This document shows positions 51,792-61,356 of a stretch of 64,000 nt of DNA, one piece after another. The stretch is taken from positions 1 through 64,000 of the forward strand of contig JAHZLQ010000060.1 in the NCBI GenBank assembly GCA_022599775.1, given 5' to 3'. Source of the DNA: Gammaproteobacteria bacterium (GTDB lineage Bacteria > Pseudomonadota > Gammaproteobacteria > Nevskiales > Nevskiaceae). The position numbers and the translations under genes were made by a program. The stretch's first letter is position 1; the number at the start of each line of letters is the position of its first letter. The notes below the pieces were generated by a model. That model saw only the letters and a program-made list of their open reading frames with translations, was not told where the DNA came from and did not search any database.

Positions 51792-52313
51792 TCAACGCGA
51801 GCGGATGCTGCGGGTCAGGCGCGTCTGGGCATCGTCCCAGAGCTGTATCCAGTCCGGCAGCGGTGGCGATGGCTCGGTGTGCCCGACCAGGGCCAGCACC
51901 TCGGCCGGCGTGGGTCGCGGCCCCTTGGCCACGAACAGGTAGCGCACGTTGATCACCGCCCAGACCTGCCCCTTGCACACGAAGCGATGCTCGGCGAAGA
52001 ACCATTTGTCGTTCCAGCCCAGCATCCGCGTCTGCAAGCGGTACGCCTGGAGCGGTTGCAGGGATTTGAGAAAGCGACCATCCGCGCCGCCGGCCACCGG
52101 CCGCCAACCACGCCGGATCGCAGGCCACCACACACCGGTCTCCAGCCACCAGTCGAGCCGCCCGAGATCGGCCACGCTGAAGTAGCGGCCGTTGTTCATG
52201 TGCAGGTTGAGATCGATCTCCTGCGGCCAGACCCGCATCCGCAATTCGGATGTGCCGCCGACCGGCATGCGCACGCGCCGTGGTCGCGCCCACAGCTTCA
52301 GGGTTCTCAGCAT
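51792..52313 (-). CDS. Thioesterase-like hot-dog protein
   Basis: A 173-residue protein from the ATG at 52313. The pattern MRVWPQEIDLNLHMNNGRYF is that of the 4HBT-like/THEM6 acyl-CoA thioesterase family, where Asp and the following residues form the active site. Other parts: LQTRMLGWNDKWFFAEHRFV and CKGQVWAVINVRYLF. It may hydrolyse acyl-CoA; close to fadH and the acyl-CoA synthetase. Confidence 0.85.
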   Translation of the reverse strand: MLRTLKLWARPRRVRMPVGGTSELRMRVWPQEIDLNLHMNNGRYFSVADLGRLDWWLETGVWWPAIRRGWRPVAGGADGRFLKSLQPLQAYRLQTRMLGWNDKWFFAEHRFVCKGQVWAVINVRYLFVAKGPRPTPAEVLALVGHTEPSPPLPDWIQLWDDAQTRLTRSIRSR

Positions 52314-52458
52314 CGGTGGTCCGTGATTGACTCGCAGGACGGCGTCAATACCGTCGCGTATGGTGCAAGCTTGCCGCGCCCGGCCGCCGCCGTCCATGCT
52401 CGGCGCCGATCCCCATCCCGATCGCGATCCCGCCAATCTTCCAAAAGGCACAGTCAAG

Positions 52459-54264
52459 ATGAGTGATTCGACGCCGGTCACGTTCGGCGCCCTGGCGCGG
52501 CAGAGCCTGCGCATCCTGCCGGAATGGCCGCAGCTGCTGCGCGGTGCCTGGAATCTCGCCACGCTGAGCCGGGACCAGCATCGGTCGGTGGGGGCAAGGC
52601 TGGCATCCCTCGCCCGTTCCCAGCCGCAGCGGCCGTTCCTGCGTTTCGAGGACCGCGCATGGACCTATGCCGAATTCAATGCCTGGACCAATCGCTGCGC
52701 CGCCGCGCTGAGAACGCGCGGTATCGGCAGCACGCAAACGGTCGGCATCCTCATGGACAACCGGCCGGAGGTGCTCGCGGCGCTGTTCGGCACGATCAAG
52801 CTCGGCGCGGTGGCGGCGATGTTCAATCCGCAGCAGCGCGGCGAGGTTTTGGCGCACAGCATCACTCTGAGTGCACCGAAGATTTTGATCGTCGGCACGG
52901 AGTGTCTCGAGGCGATGCAGTCCCTGCCCGAGTCGGTCGCGCTGGCAGCTTGCCGGCTGATGCATGTCGGTCCGGGCCCCTGCCCCGACGGCTACGAGGA
53001 TTTCGAGACCGCCGTCGCCATGGCCGCCGACACCGACCCGGCGCAAACCGCGGACGTGACGCTCGGACAAGCCTGTTTCCACATCTACACCTCCGGCACC
53101 ACCGGGCTACCCAAGGCCTCGGTGATGACGCACTACCGCTGGTTCCGCTCGATGGCCGGGCTCGGCCAGCTGAGCCTGCGCCTGAGGCGCGACGACGTGC
53201 TGTACTGTGCGCTGCCGCTTTATCACAACAATGCGCTGACGGTGGGCCTGGGCGCGGTGCTCGGCGCGGGCGCCTGTCTCGCGCTGGACCGCAAGTTCAG
53301 CGCCTCACGCTTCTGGGAGCAGATACGGCACCACCAGGCCACGGCGTTCTGCTACATCGGTGAGCTGTGCCGCTATCTGTTGAACCGGCCACCGGACCCG
53401 CGCGACCGCGAACATCGCGTGCGCGCGATCATCGGCAACGGCCTGCGCCCGGACATCTGGGACGCGTTCAAGACCCGCTTCGGCATCGACTACATTTCGG
53501 AGTTCTACACCGCCAGTGAATGCAATCTCGCGTTCTCGAACGGTTTCGGTCTCGACCGAACGGCGGGGTTCTGCCCGCTCGCATACGCCATTGTGCAGTT
53601 CGATGCGGAAACCGAGACGGCGCCACGCGACGCCGAAGGACGGATGACACGCGTCACCCGCGGCGGCACCGGCCTGCTGATCACCGAGATCAGCGAGCGC
53701 GCGCCGTTCGACGGTTACACCCAGGCCTCGGCCAACGACGCCAAGCTGCTGCGCGACGTGTTCAAGCCCGGCGACCGCTGGTTCAACACCGGCGATCTGG
53801 TGCGCGACCAGGGCTGGCGACACATCCAGTTCGTCGACCGGGTCGGCGACACCTTCCGCTGGAAGGGGGAAAACGTGGCGACCACGCAAGTCGAGGCCGC
53901 GTTCGTGGGCATTCCCGGTATCGAAGAAGCCATCGTCTACGGGGTCGAGGTGCCGGGCTCGGACGGGCGCGCCGGCATGGCCGCGTTACGCCTGGACGGA
54001 GACGAATTCGACGGACTTGCGCTCGCCGACACCCTGTTCGCGCGCCTGCCCAAGTACGCTGTGCCACTGTTCATCCGTCTGCGCGTGGAACAGGACGTCA
54101 CGTCCACGTTCAAGTACCGCAAGGTCGATCTCAAGCGCCAGGGCTTCGACCCGGCCGAGGTCGGAGAACCGCTGTACGCGCTGTTCGACCGTGAGCGCGG
54201 CTACGAACCACTCGATGGCGCCGCTCATACCGGCATCCTCCAGGGCCAACGGCGCCCGGCCTGA
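52459..54264 (+). CDS. Long-chain acyl-CoA synthetase (FATP/FadD6-type)
   Basis: A 601-residue AMP-binding enzyme. The ATP motif is FHIYTSGTTGLPKASVMTHY, the middle has LYCALPLYHNNALTVGLGAV and ISEFYTASECNLAF, and the later region has DRWFNTGDLVRDQGWRHIQF and DRVGDTFRWKGENVATTQVE, typical of very-long-chain fatty acid ligases. It activates fatty acids for oxidation or lipid synthesis. Divergent from the thioesterase-like gene, with which it shares about 145 bp of promoter region. Confidence 0.94.
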   Translation: MSDSTPVTFGALARQSLRILPEWPQLLRGAWNLATLSRDQHRSVGARLASLARSQPQRPFLRFEDRAWTYAEFNAWTNRCAAALRTRGIGSTQTVGILMDNRPEVLAALFGTIKLGAVAAMFNPQQRGEVLAHSITLSAPKILIVGTECLEAMQSLPESVALAACRLMHVGPGPCPDGYEDFETAVAMAADTDPAQTADVTLGQACFHIYTSGTTGLPKASVMTHYRWFRSMAGLGQLSLRLRRDDVLYCALPLYHNNALTVGLGAVLGAGACLALDRKFSASRFWEQIRHHQATAFCYIGELCRYLLNRPPDPRDREHRVRAIIGNGLRPDIWDAFKTRFGIDYISEFYTASECNLAFSNGFGLDRTAGFCPLAYAIVQFDAETETAPRDAEGRMTRVTRGGTGLLITEISERAPFDGYTQASANDAKLLRDVFKPGDRWFNTGDLVRDQGWRHIQFVDRVGDTFRWKGENVATTQVEAAFVGIPGIEEAIVYGVEVPGSDGRAGMAALRLDGDEFDGLALADTLFARLPKYAVPLFIRLRVEQDVTSTFKYRKVDLKRQGFDPAEVGEPLYALFDRERGYEPLDGAAHTGILQGQRRPA

Positions 54265-54366
54265 TCGGGAAGGCACCGCAAGCCAACCGAAGGCCGCGAT
54301 TCGTGTAGAATCCCGCGCCCCCGTGGCTGGTCGCGGCCATGGGCACTATCCAACAGGAGTTTTTCC

Positions 54367-55002
54367 ATGTCTGAAAATTTCATCGTGAACGCCGAAGTGC
54401 GTGACGTGAAGGGCACGGGTGCGAGCCGCCGCCTGCGTCATGCCGGCCGGGTCCCGGCGATCATCTATGGTGGCGATGTTGCCGCCCAGCAGCTGTCCGT
54501 CGAGCATCGCGAACTCGCCAAGCACCTCGAAACCGAAGCCTTCTACTCCCACGTCCTGACGATCAAGATCGGCGACAAGGAAGAGCAGGCGGTCCTCAAG
54601 GACCTGCAGCGCCACCCCGCCAAGCCCATCGTCATGCACGCCGACTTCCTGCGCGTGCGCAACGATCAGGCGATCCGCATGAACGTGCCGGTGCACTTCA
54701 AGGGCGCCGAGATCGCCGTGGGCGTGAAGACCGGTGGCGGTCTGCTTGAGCATCTGGTCAACGAAATCGAAGTCGAATGCCTGCCGCAGAACCTGCCGGA
54801 ATTCATCGAGATCGACGTGACCCAGCTCAACGTGGGCGAATCGGTCCACATGTCCGAGCTGACGCTGCCCGAGGGTGTGGAACTGGTTGAGCTCAAGCAC
54901 GGCAACGATACCGCCGTGGCCGCCATCCACCTGCCGCGCATCAGCGCCGCCGATGACGCGGGCGATGCCGCCGAAGGCGGTGAAGAAGGCGAGGCCAGCT
55001 GA
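54367..55002 (+). CDS. rplY: 50S ribosomal protein bL25 (CTC/TL5 type)
   Basis: A 211-residue long form of bL25. The N-terminal domain (FIVNAEVRDVKGTGASRRLR, RVPAIIYGGD) binds 5S rRNA, and a C-terminal TL5 domain follows (LVNEIEVECLPQNLPEFIEI, HMSELTLPEGVELVELKHGN). The end is acidic. Its neighbour pth and then ychF are the usual partners. Confidence 0.97.
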   Translation: MSENFIVNAEVRDVKGTGASRRLRHAGRVPAIIYGGDVAAQQLSVEHRELAKHLETEAFYSHVLTIKIGDKEEQAVLKDLQRHPAKPIVMHADFLRVRNDQAIRMNVPVHFKGAEIAVGVKTGGGLLEHLVNEIEVECLPQNLPEFIEIDVTQLNVGESVHMSELTLPEGVELVELKHGNDTAVAAIHLPRISAADDAGDAAEGGEEGEAS

Positions 55003-55009
55003 TTCCGGC

Positions 55010-55591
55010 GTGTCCTCGGATATCCGGCTGATCGCCGGCCTCGGCAACCCCGGGGCCGGCTATGCGCAGACCCGGCACAACGCCGGATTCTGGTTTGCGG
55101 ACCGACTGGCCGCCGTCTTCGGCGGCCAGTTCCGTTCCGAATCGCGCTATCACGGCGAAGTCGCGCAGCTCGACATCGCCGGCAATCGCCTGTGGGTGAT
55201 CAAGCCGGATACCTTCATGAACCGCAGCGGGCTCGCGGTCCAGGCATTGGCCGCCTTTTACAAGCTGGCGCCGCAACAGGTTCTGGTTGCACATGACGAA
55301 CTCGATCTGCCGGCCGGTACCGTGCGCCTCAAGCGCGGTGGCGGGCATGGCGGACACAACGGTCTGCGCGACCTGCACCGCTGTCTCGGACCCGAATACG
55401 CACGTCTGCGCATCGGTATCGGCCACCCCGGACACAAGGACATGGTGCTCGACTACGTGCTCGGCAAGCCGATCGCCGCCGATGCGCGCGCCATCGAGGA
55501 TGCGATCGAAGACAGCGTTGCGGCCATGCGTGTGCTCTACGACGGCGGCTGGGATCGTGCCACTCAGGGACTGCACCGGCGCGGCGCCTGA
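55010..55591 (+). CDS. pth: Peptidyl-tRNA hydrolase
   Basis: A 193-residue enzyme from GTG 55010, 7 bp after rplY. LIAGLGNPGAGYAQTRHNAG contains the conserved Asn and catalytic His; DTFMNRSGLAVQALAAFYKL and VAHDELDLPAGTVRLKRGGG then GHNGLRDL complete the fold. It recycles peptidyl-tRNAs dropped by ribosomes. No other start gives the family N-terminus. Confidence 0.96.
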   Translation: MSSDIRLIAGLGNPGAGYAQTRHNAGFWFADRLAAVFGGQFRSESRYHGEVAQLDIAGNRLWVIKPDTFMNRSGLAVQALAAFYKLAPQQVLVAHDELDLPAGTVRLKRGGGHGGHNGLRDLHRCLGPEYARLRIGIGHPGHKDMVLDYVLGKPIAADARAIEDAIEDSVAAMRVLYDGGWDRATQGLHRRGA

Positions 55592-55713
55592 GACCGCAAC
55601 ATTGCTCCGCACAGCCCGGGCGCATGTGAGAAAATGCGCGCCCCGTGCCGCCCCGGCCCCGCGCCCGAGCTGCACGACTTCCAGATTTTCCACCCCTCTC
55701 GCGGATTCACGCC

Positions 55714-56808
55714 ATGGGCATCAAATGCGGCATCGTCGGCCTGCCGAACGTCGGCAAGTCCACCCTGTTCAACGCCTTGACCAAGGCCCAGATCGCGGCC
55801 GAGAACTATCCGTTCTGCACGATCGACCCGAACGTCGGCGTGGTCGGCGTACCGGACCCGCGCCTCGATGCCCTGGCCGAGATCGTCAAACCGCAGAAGA
55901 TCCTGCCGACCACCGTGGAGTTCGTGGACATCGCCGGCCTCGTCGCCGGCGCCTCCAAGGGCGAAGGTCTCGGCAACCAGTTTCTCGCGCACATCCGCGA
56001 AACCGATGCCATCGCCCAGGTCGCACGCTGCTTCGTCAATGACGATGTGATTCATGTGTCCGGCTCGGTCGACCCGCTGCGCGACATCGAAGTGATCAAC
56101 ACCGAACTCGCGCTCGCTGATATGGACACGGTCTCCAAGGCCCTGGAACGCACCGCGCGCCAGACCAAGTCCGGCGACAAGGCGGCAGTAGCCCGCCAGA
56201 CCATATTGCAGAAGGTCTTCGCCCAGCTCGACCAGGGCAAGCCGGTACGCAGCCTGGAGCTGGACGCCGAAGAAAAGCTGGCAATCCGCGAACTGCATCT
56301 GATCACCGCCAAGCCGGCGCTGTACATCGCCAATGTCGACGAAGACGGACTCAAGAACGGCAACGAATTCGTCGACCGGGTTCGTGCCTTTGCCGCGGCC
56401 GACAATGCTGAAGTCGTGCCTGTGTGCGCCGGCATCGAAGCCGAACTCGCCCTGCTGGACGAAGAAGACAAGGAAATGTTCCTGGCCGATCTCGGTCTGG
56501 AAGAACCGGGACTCAATCGCGTGATCCGCGGCGCCTACAGCCTGCTCGGCCTGATGACCTATTTCACCGCCGGCGAAAAGGAAGTGCGCGCCTGGACCGT
56601 ACGCGCCGGCTCCACCGCCCCGCAGGCGGCCGGCGTGATCCACACCGATTTCGAACGCGGCTTCATTCGCGCCGAGGTCATCGGCTACGACGACTACATC
56701 CAGTACAAGGGTGAATCCGGTGCGCGCGAAGCCGGCAAGTGGCGGCTCGAAGGCAAGGAGTACATCGTGCAGGAAGGCGATGTCATGCACTTCCGCTTCA
56801 ACGTCTGA
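55714..56808 (+). CDS. ychF: Redox-regulated ATPase YchF (Obg family)
   Basis: A 364-residue P-loop protein: [20 protein letters not shown] at the N-terminus, [40 protein letters not shown], and a C-terminal TGS domain ([20 protein letters not shown]). YchF hydrolyses ATP rather than GTP and binds ribosomes. The rplY-pth-ychF order is widely conserved. Confidence 0.97.
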   Translation: MGIKCGIVGLPNVGKSTLFNALTKAQIAAENYPFCTIDPNVGVVGVPDPRLDALAEIVKPQKILPTTVEFVDIAGLVAGASKGEGLGNQFLAHIRETDAIAQVARCFVNDDVIHVSGSVDPLRDIEVINTELALADMDTVSKALERTARQTKSGDKAAVARQTILQKVFAQLDQGKPVRSLELDAEEKLAIRELHLITAKPALYIANVDEDGLKNGNEFVDRVRAFAAADNAEVVPVCAGIEAELALLDEEDKEMFLADLGLEEPGLNRVIRGAYSLLGLMTYFTAGEKEVRAWTVRAGSTAPQAAGVIHTDFERGFIRAEVIGYDDYIQYKGESGAREAGKWRLEGKEYIVQEGDVMHFRFNV

Positions 56809-56880
56809 GAACCAACCCGAATACGGCGCGAGCACCACGCGAGGATTTTCACACCTCGCGCGATGCGCGCACCGCTCCCT

Positions 56881-59160
56881 TCAGAACCGCAACGCCAGTT
56901 CCGCCAGGTAGGTCCGACCCGCCGTCAGCCCGGATTGGTAGTCGTCACGATCCAGCAGGTTGAACACGCTCAGGCCCAGCGTACAGTGTTCGCCGAGGCC
57001 ATAGCCGAGCTTGGCGTCGACCTGGAAGAACGGGTCGTAGCTGCCGTAGACGCCGTTGACCGTGTCGAGGTTTTCGCTGTTCGAGTAGACGTCGCCGACA
57101 TAACGGCCCACCAGATAGCCGTAGCCGGCGCCGTACTCGCCTTTGGCGCCGAGGTTGAAGGTCTGCTTCGGAATCAGTGTCAGGTGCTTGCCGACGCTGG
57201 CCGGGTCGGCGGCGTTGTCGCGCACTTCGGTGTCGGTATAGGTGTAGTTGGCGAAAGCCGTCAGCATCGCCGACAACGGTTTGCGCAGTTCGATCTCGAA
57301 GCCCTGGATACGCGCCTTGCCGACGTTGACGCGCACGCGGTCGTCGATCGAGGGATTGTCCGGATTGGGCGCGGACATCGAGGCGATCATGTCTTCCAGC
57401 TCGTTGTAGAACAGCGTGGTCGACAAGGGCGTGCCCCACATCTGGCTTTCCGCGCCGATCTCGTAAGCGGTGATGGTTTCCGGGCTGAGGTCGGAGCTGG
57501 CGTAGGTCGTCGAGCCATTGGACGCGGTGAAGGCGGAATACAGGTCGGACAAGGTCGGCGAGCGGAACGCGGTGCCGGCCGAGGCGCGCAGCACCGTCGT
57601 CTCGGTCAGTTTGTAGACGGCCGACAGTTTCGGGCTCAGCGAATCCTTGTGCCGCCGCGCATAATCGCTGGCGGTCACCGGTTCGGTAAGCTGCGCGACC
57701 ACGCCGGTGGTCGACCACTCGTCATAGCGCAGGCCGAAGTAGAGCGTCAGCCGCCGGCCGACACTGAGTTCGTCCTGCAGATAGGCCGCATAGGTCTGGC
57801 TTTCGCCATCGGAGCGATAGCTGACGTCGCTGATCGCGTCGCTGCCGCGACTGCGCCAGTCGGCGATGCTGCGTTCACGCTTGTGCAGACGGTCGTCCCC
57901 GAATGACACCCCGGCAATCAGGAAATGCCGGCCCAATGGCGTTTCGAGCTGTGCGTTGACGGCGCCTCGCGTATTCGGAATGTCGACGCGCTTGCCACTG
58001 CCGCCGTCCGGCGTCGCCACGCCCGCGGTCGGCGTCACGTACCAGTAGTCGTTGTCGGAATAATAGGCCTCCACGCGCGCCTTGCCGAGCAGGCCCAACG
58101 GCGTTTCGTAGCTCAGCGCATAGCGCAGGATGTCCTCGCCGTTGGGACCGGAGACGAAGTCGCTGGGCTTGAGCGACACGGTCTGCGAATCGTCCACCGC
58201 GAGGCTGCCGTTCCACACCGGCTCGCCGGCCGCATCGCGCAGCCAGGTCCGCGCGTCCACGGACTTGGAGGCGTGCTCGTGATAGCGCACGGACAGGTCC
58301 AGGAACGCGCGCTCGCCGGCATCCAGGCGCAGCGTCAGGCCGGCGGTGTTCTGCCACCATTTGCGCGCGCCCTTGGTGCCGAGCAGGTAGGCCTCGCCGC
58401 CCTGCGAGGTACGGGTGGCAACGGCGCCGTCCACCGGCGTGCCCTCGCCCACGGACGCGGACTTGGAGACGAGATCCTCGACGAAGCCGTCGCTGGATTG
58501 GCTGCCGAATTCGGCACGCAAGCCGACACGCTCACTCAGGCGCCGCGAGATCGCCGCGTAGCCGGAACTGAGCGGGTCGCTGCCGTAACTGCCCTTGAGC
58601 AGCGCACTGTTCTCGATCGGCGACTTGGTGATGATGTTGACCACCCCGCCCATCGCCGAGCCACCGTAGAGCGAGGAAAACGGCCCGCGCACGACTTCGA
58701 CACGGGCGACGCTGTCAGGGTCCACCAGCGACCAGTTGACGCCGTTGGAAAAGCCGTTGTTGATCGGCATGCCGTTGAGCAGCACGGCGTTGCGCTGGTA
58801 GCCGGCGACGCCGCGGATCAGCACCTGGCCACTGAAAGAACTGGGCACGTTGCCGTTGTCGCGCACGTACACGCCCGGCAGGTCCTTGAGCGCGTCGAGC
58901 ACACGCACCACGCCCTTGCGCTCGATGTCCTGCCCGGTGACCACGCTGACGGCAGCCGGCGACTCGAAGGCCGCGCTCTCGCGGCGCGTGGCGGTGATGA
59001 CGGTATCGCCGAGCTGTACCGGCTTTTCGGCACCGCCCTGCGCCTGTGCCGGCGGCGCCGCTGCCAGCAGCGCGGCAAGAATTGCGGGCGTCAGCGTGGC
59101 CCTGGCGGCCCGCCCGATGACCCGCCCGATGTATGGTGATTTTTTCTGAATGTGCAGCAT
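56881..59160 (-). CDS. TonB-dependent outer membrane receptor
   Basis: A 759-residue receptor. A signal peptide (LTPAILAALLAAAPPAQA) and TonB box-like start (LGDTVITATRRES) precede a plug domain (VLDALKDLPGVYVRDNGNVP, LLNGMPINNGFSNG, VVRGPFSSLYGGSAMGGVVN). The barrel ends in Phe (TYLAELALRF). It imports an iron complex or similar ligand by the TonB energy system. The next genes on the strand encode a PepSY reductase-like protein and a DUF2946-like protein, suggesting a metal or siderophore operon. Confidence 0.94.
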   Translation of the reverse strand: MLHIQKKSPYIGRVIGRAARATLTPAILAALLAAAPPAQAQGGAEKPVQLGDTVITATRRESAAFESPAAVSVVTGQDIERKGVVRVLDALKDLPGVYVRDNGNVPSSFSGQVLIRGVAGYQRNAVLLNGMPINNGFSNGVNWSLVDPDSVARVEVVRGPFSSLYGGSAMGGVVNIITKSPIENSALLKGSYGSDPLSSGYAAISRRLSERVGLRAEFGSQSSDGFVEDLVSKSASVGEGTPVDGAVATRTSQGGEAYLLGTKGARKWWQNTAGLTLRLDAGERAFLDLSVRYHEHASKSVDARTWLRDAAGEPVWNGSLAVDDSQTVSLKPSDFVSGPNGEDILRYALSYETPLGLLGKARVEAYYSDNDYWYVTPTAGVATPDGGSGKRVDIPNTRGAVNAQLETPLGRHFLIAGVSFGDDRLHKRERSIADWRSRGSDAISDVSYRSDGESQTYAAYLQDELSVGRRLTLYFGLRYDEWSTTGVVAQLTEPVTASDYARRHKDSLSPKLSAVYKLTETTVLRASAGTAFRSPTLSDLYSAFTASNGSTTYASSDLSPETITAYEIGAESQMWGTPLSTTLFYNELEDMIASMSAPNPDNPSIDDRVRVNVGKARIQGFEIELRKPLSAMLTAFANYTYTDTEVRDNAADPASVGKHLTLIPKQTFNLGAKGEYGAGYGYLVGRYVGDVYSNSENLDTVNGVYGSYDPFFQVDAKLGYGLGEHCTLGLSVFNLLDRDDYQSGLTAGRTYLAELALRF

Positions 59161-59228
59161 GGATTCTCCCCGGCCACGGCGTGGCAGGTCATCGAATTTC
59201 TGAAATCAGGGTCTCGGCGTACGGCGAC

Positions 59229-60623
59229 TCAGGCCGGCTGCAGCCCGAGAAAATCACGAGCCCCGGGAATGCGGCGCAGCAGCAGGCGCTCGACGATCAA
59301 GACCGCGATCATCGACAGCCCGAGCATCGGCAGCAGCAGGCCCAGCAGCAGCGCCGGCCCCCACAGCGCCGCCGGCACGCCCGGCCCCAGCAGCACCGGC
59401 GGCGCACCGAGCAGGCCCTGCGGCCGTCGCTTGAACCAAGCCATGAAGCCGCTAAGGCTCAGCGCGATCAGACCGGCCGTGGTCAGAAAACCCAGCACCT
59501 GATTGAACCAGCCGAACAACTGCCCCTCGTGCGCGGACACGCCGACGCCGACGATGCGGTCGATCAGGCGCTTGTCCGAAAATTCCTGGCGTGTGCGCAC
59601 CGCGCCGCTGGCCGCGTCAAACGTCAACTTCACACGCTGCGTTCGATCCGGCGGCAACGACCAGGCGTACCACTGCGCCGACTTCTGCGACGGCGGATAG
59701 ACCTTGACCGGCTGCGCCAGCGGCATCGGCGCCAGCGTCGCCACGATGCGGTCCAGCGCCGTGGCGTCGACAGCGGTACCGGAAGAAGCGGCCATCGTCA
59801 TGCCGTGCCGATGCTGCGCATGCTCGTCATCGCCATCGGCCGGCCTGTTCATCGCCACGCGCTCCGCCATTTCCGCGGAACGTCCGGCCGCCCAGTCCTG
59901 CTTGACCGCCTCCACCTGCCCGATCTGCCGCAGCGCGCGGAAATTGCTGCCCCAGAAATGTGTCCACGGCAGACCGCTGACGATCAGGAACAGCGCGAAC
60001 GCGGACACCCAGAAGCCAACCACGCCATGCAGGTCACGCCAGAACGGCCGGCCGCGACGACTCAGCCGCGGATACAGCACACCGCCGAGACCGCGCGCAT
60101 CGCGCGGCCACCACAGGTAGAGACCGGAGACGATCATGACGATGCCCCAGGACGCCGCCAGCTCGGTGAGAATCGAACCCGGGTCCCCGATCAGGAAGCG
60201 GCCGTGCAGGTCGTGCACCACCTGCATCGGTCGGTGGTCGTCGTTGATGACTTTGAGCACTTCCAGCGACTGCGGGTTCACGTAGGCGCGATAAACCGCT
60301 TCGTCCTGGCCGACGATGATCTGTGCGGCCGAATCCGGCGTGCGCGGAATTTGGTAGGCGTTGAGCCGCGTACCCGGCGCCGCAGCCAGCGCCGTCGCCA
60401 CCTGCTGCGAGGGTGCGGCCGCCGCGCCGCTCATTGGCAGATGCTCGTAGGCACGATCCTGCCAGGCCTCGAACTGCGGCTTGAACAGATAGATGGCACC
60501 GGTGACCGACAGCCAGATGATGAAAGGAATACAGAACAGGCCGGCATAGAAATGCCAGCGCCAGATCATGCGGTGGCGTGCAGGCAGGGCCGGCAGCCGA
60601 CCGTCGATAGACGATTCGTTCAC
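59229..60623 (-). CDS. PepSY-associated TM protein (siderophore-linked, reductase-like)
   Basis: A 464-residue inner membrane protein with four main membrane helices: WHFYAGLFCIPFIIWLSVTG near the N-terminus, SWGIVMIVSGLYLWWPRDAR, DLHGVVGFWVSAFALFLIVS, and two near the C-terminus (LGFLTTAGLIALSLSGFMAW). PepSY-like periplasmic loops lie between. Conserved His residues in helices would bind heme, as in iron-regulated PepSY proteins. It probably reduces or handles the metal taken up by the adjacent TonB receptor. Confidence 0.88.
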   Translation of the reverse strand: MNESSIDGRLPALPARHRMIWRWHFYAGLFCIPFIIWLSVTGAIYLFKPQFEAWQDRAYEHLPMSGAAAAPSQQVATALAAAPGTRLNAYQIPRTPDSAAQIIVGQDEAVYRAYVNPQSLEVLKVINDDHRPMQVVHDLHGRFLIGDPGSILTELAASWGIVMIVSGLYLWWPRDARGLGGVLYPRLSRRGRPFWRDLHGVVGFWVSAFALFLIVSGLPWTHFWGSNFRALRQIGQVEAVKQDWAAGRSAEMAERVAMNRPADGDDEHAQHRHGMTMAASSGTAVDATALDRIVATLAPMPLAQPVKVYPPSQKSAQWYAWSLPPDRTQRVKLTFDAASGAVRTRQEFSDKRLIDRIVGVGVSAHEGQLFGWFNQVLGFLTTAGLIALSLSGFMAWFKRRPQGLLGAPPVLLGPGVPAALWGPALLLGLLLPMLGLSMIAVLIVERLLLRRIPGARDFLGLQPA

Positions 60624-60779
60624 GAATGGATCCTGATGGCGTTCGGCAGCGACGCCCCACGGGCCCTTCCGTGGGCGGCATCGATACCGGAGTTCAAGCG
60701 CGATCCACTGCCCGGGGTTCCACGCACCGAAACCTCGGCAGGCGGACCTCGGAACAGCGGCATTACGGAGTGCGCGGAA

Positions 60780-61187
60780 CTACGCCCAGGCAGGCGGTCC
60801 TCTCGGCCGCGGATGAATCAGGAAACCCGCGTGCTGGACCCGCGGTTCGCTCCTCAGCGTTGGCGCGCGCGTCGGCGAAACGGCGAGCGGCGCCACGAAA
60901 TGGGAATTGCCGGCCAGGTGCCCGGCGTGCATCGCCTTGCACAGCGGGCATGAGAGCGTGCCCGCATCCTGCCCCGCCGCCTCCAGCGCTGCCAAAACCT
61001 CGGGCGGCGCGGTCTTGCGCAGCTGCGCAAGAATGCTGGGCGGAAACTGTCCGCACAGGGCGAACAGCAGCGGATCGTGATTCTGGCGCGCCCAATACTG
61101 CGCATGCGCGCTCGGCAACAACAGCTGAACCAGCAGCGCAATAGCGCTGAGCCAGATCAGGAGCGGCTTGTGCCTGGGCGACGACAT
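60780..61187 (-). CDS. DUF2946-like small exported protein
   Basis: About 135 residues from the ATG at 61187. A hydrophobic N-terminal segment (LLIWLSAIALLVQLLLPSAH) acts as signal or anchor. The mature part has SCPLCKAMHAGH, a CxxC-type metal-binding motif, the mark of DUF2946 proteins that neighbour TonB receptors and PepSY proteins. Likely a metal-binding accessory; first gene of the minus-strand operon. Confidence 0.7.
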   Translation of the reverse strand: MSSPRHKPLLIWLSAIALLVQLLLPSAHAQYWARQNHDPLLFALCGQFPPSILAQLRKTAPPEVLAALEAAGQDAGTLSCPLCKAMHAGHLAGNSHFVAPLAVSPTRAPTLRSEPRVQHAGFLIHPRPRGPPAWA

Positions 61188-61356
61188 GGGAAAGAAGTCT
61201 GCCACAGCGCCGTCTCGGGGCGGAAAATCAGTCAGCTGGCAAACCCAAACAACATTGCGACGATCCACGCTGTCGTCATCAGCGCAGACCCGCAGGCAGT
61301 CACACACACTGGCGCGCAGACATTGCCTGCACAAAGCTTGACGCTATACTCGATGC

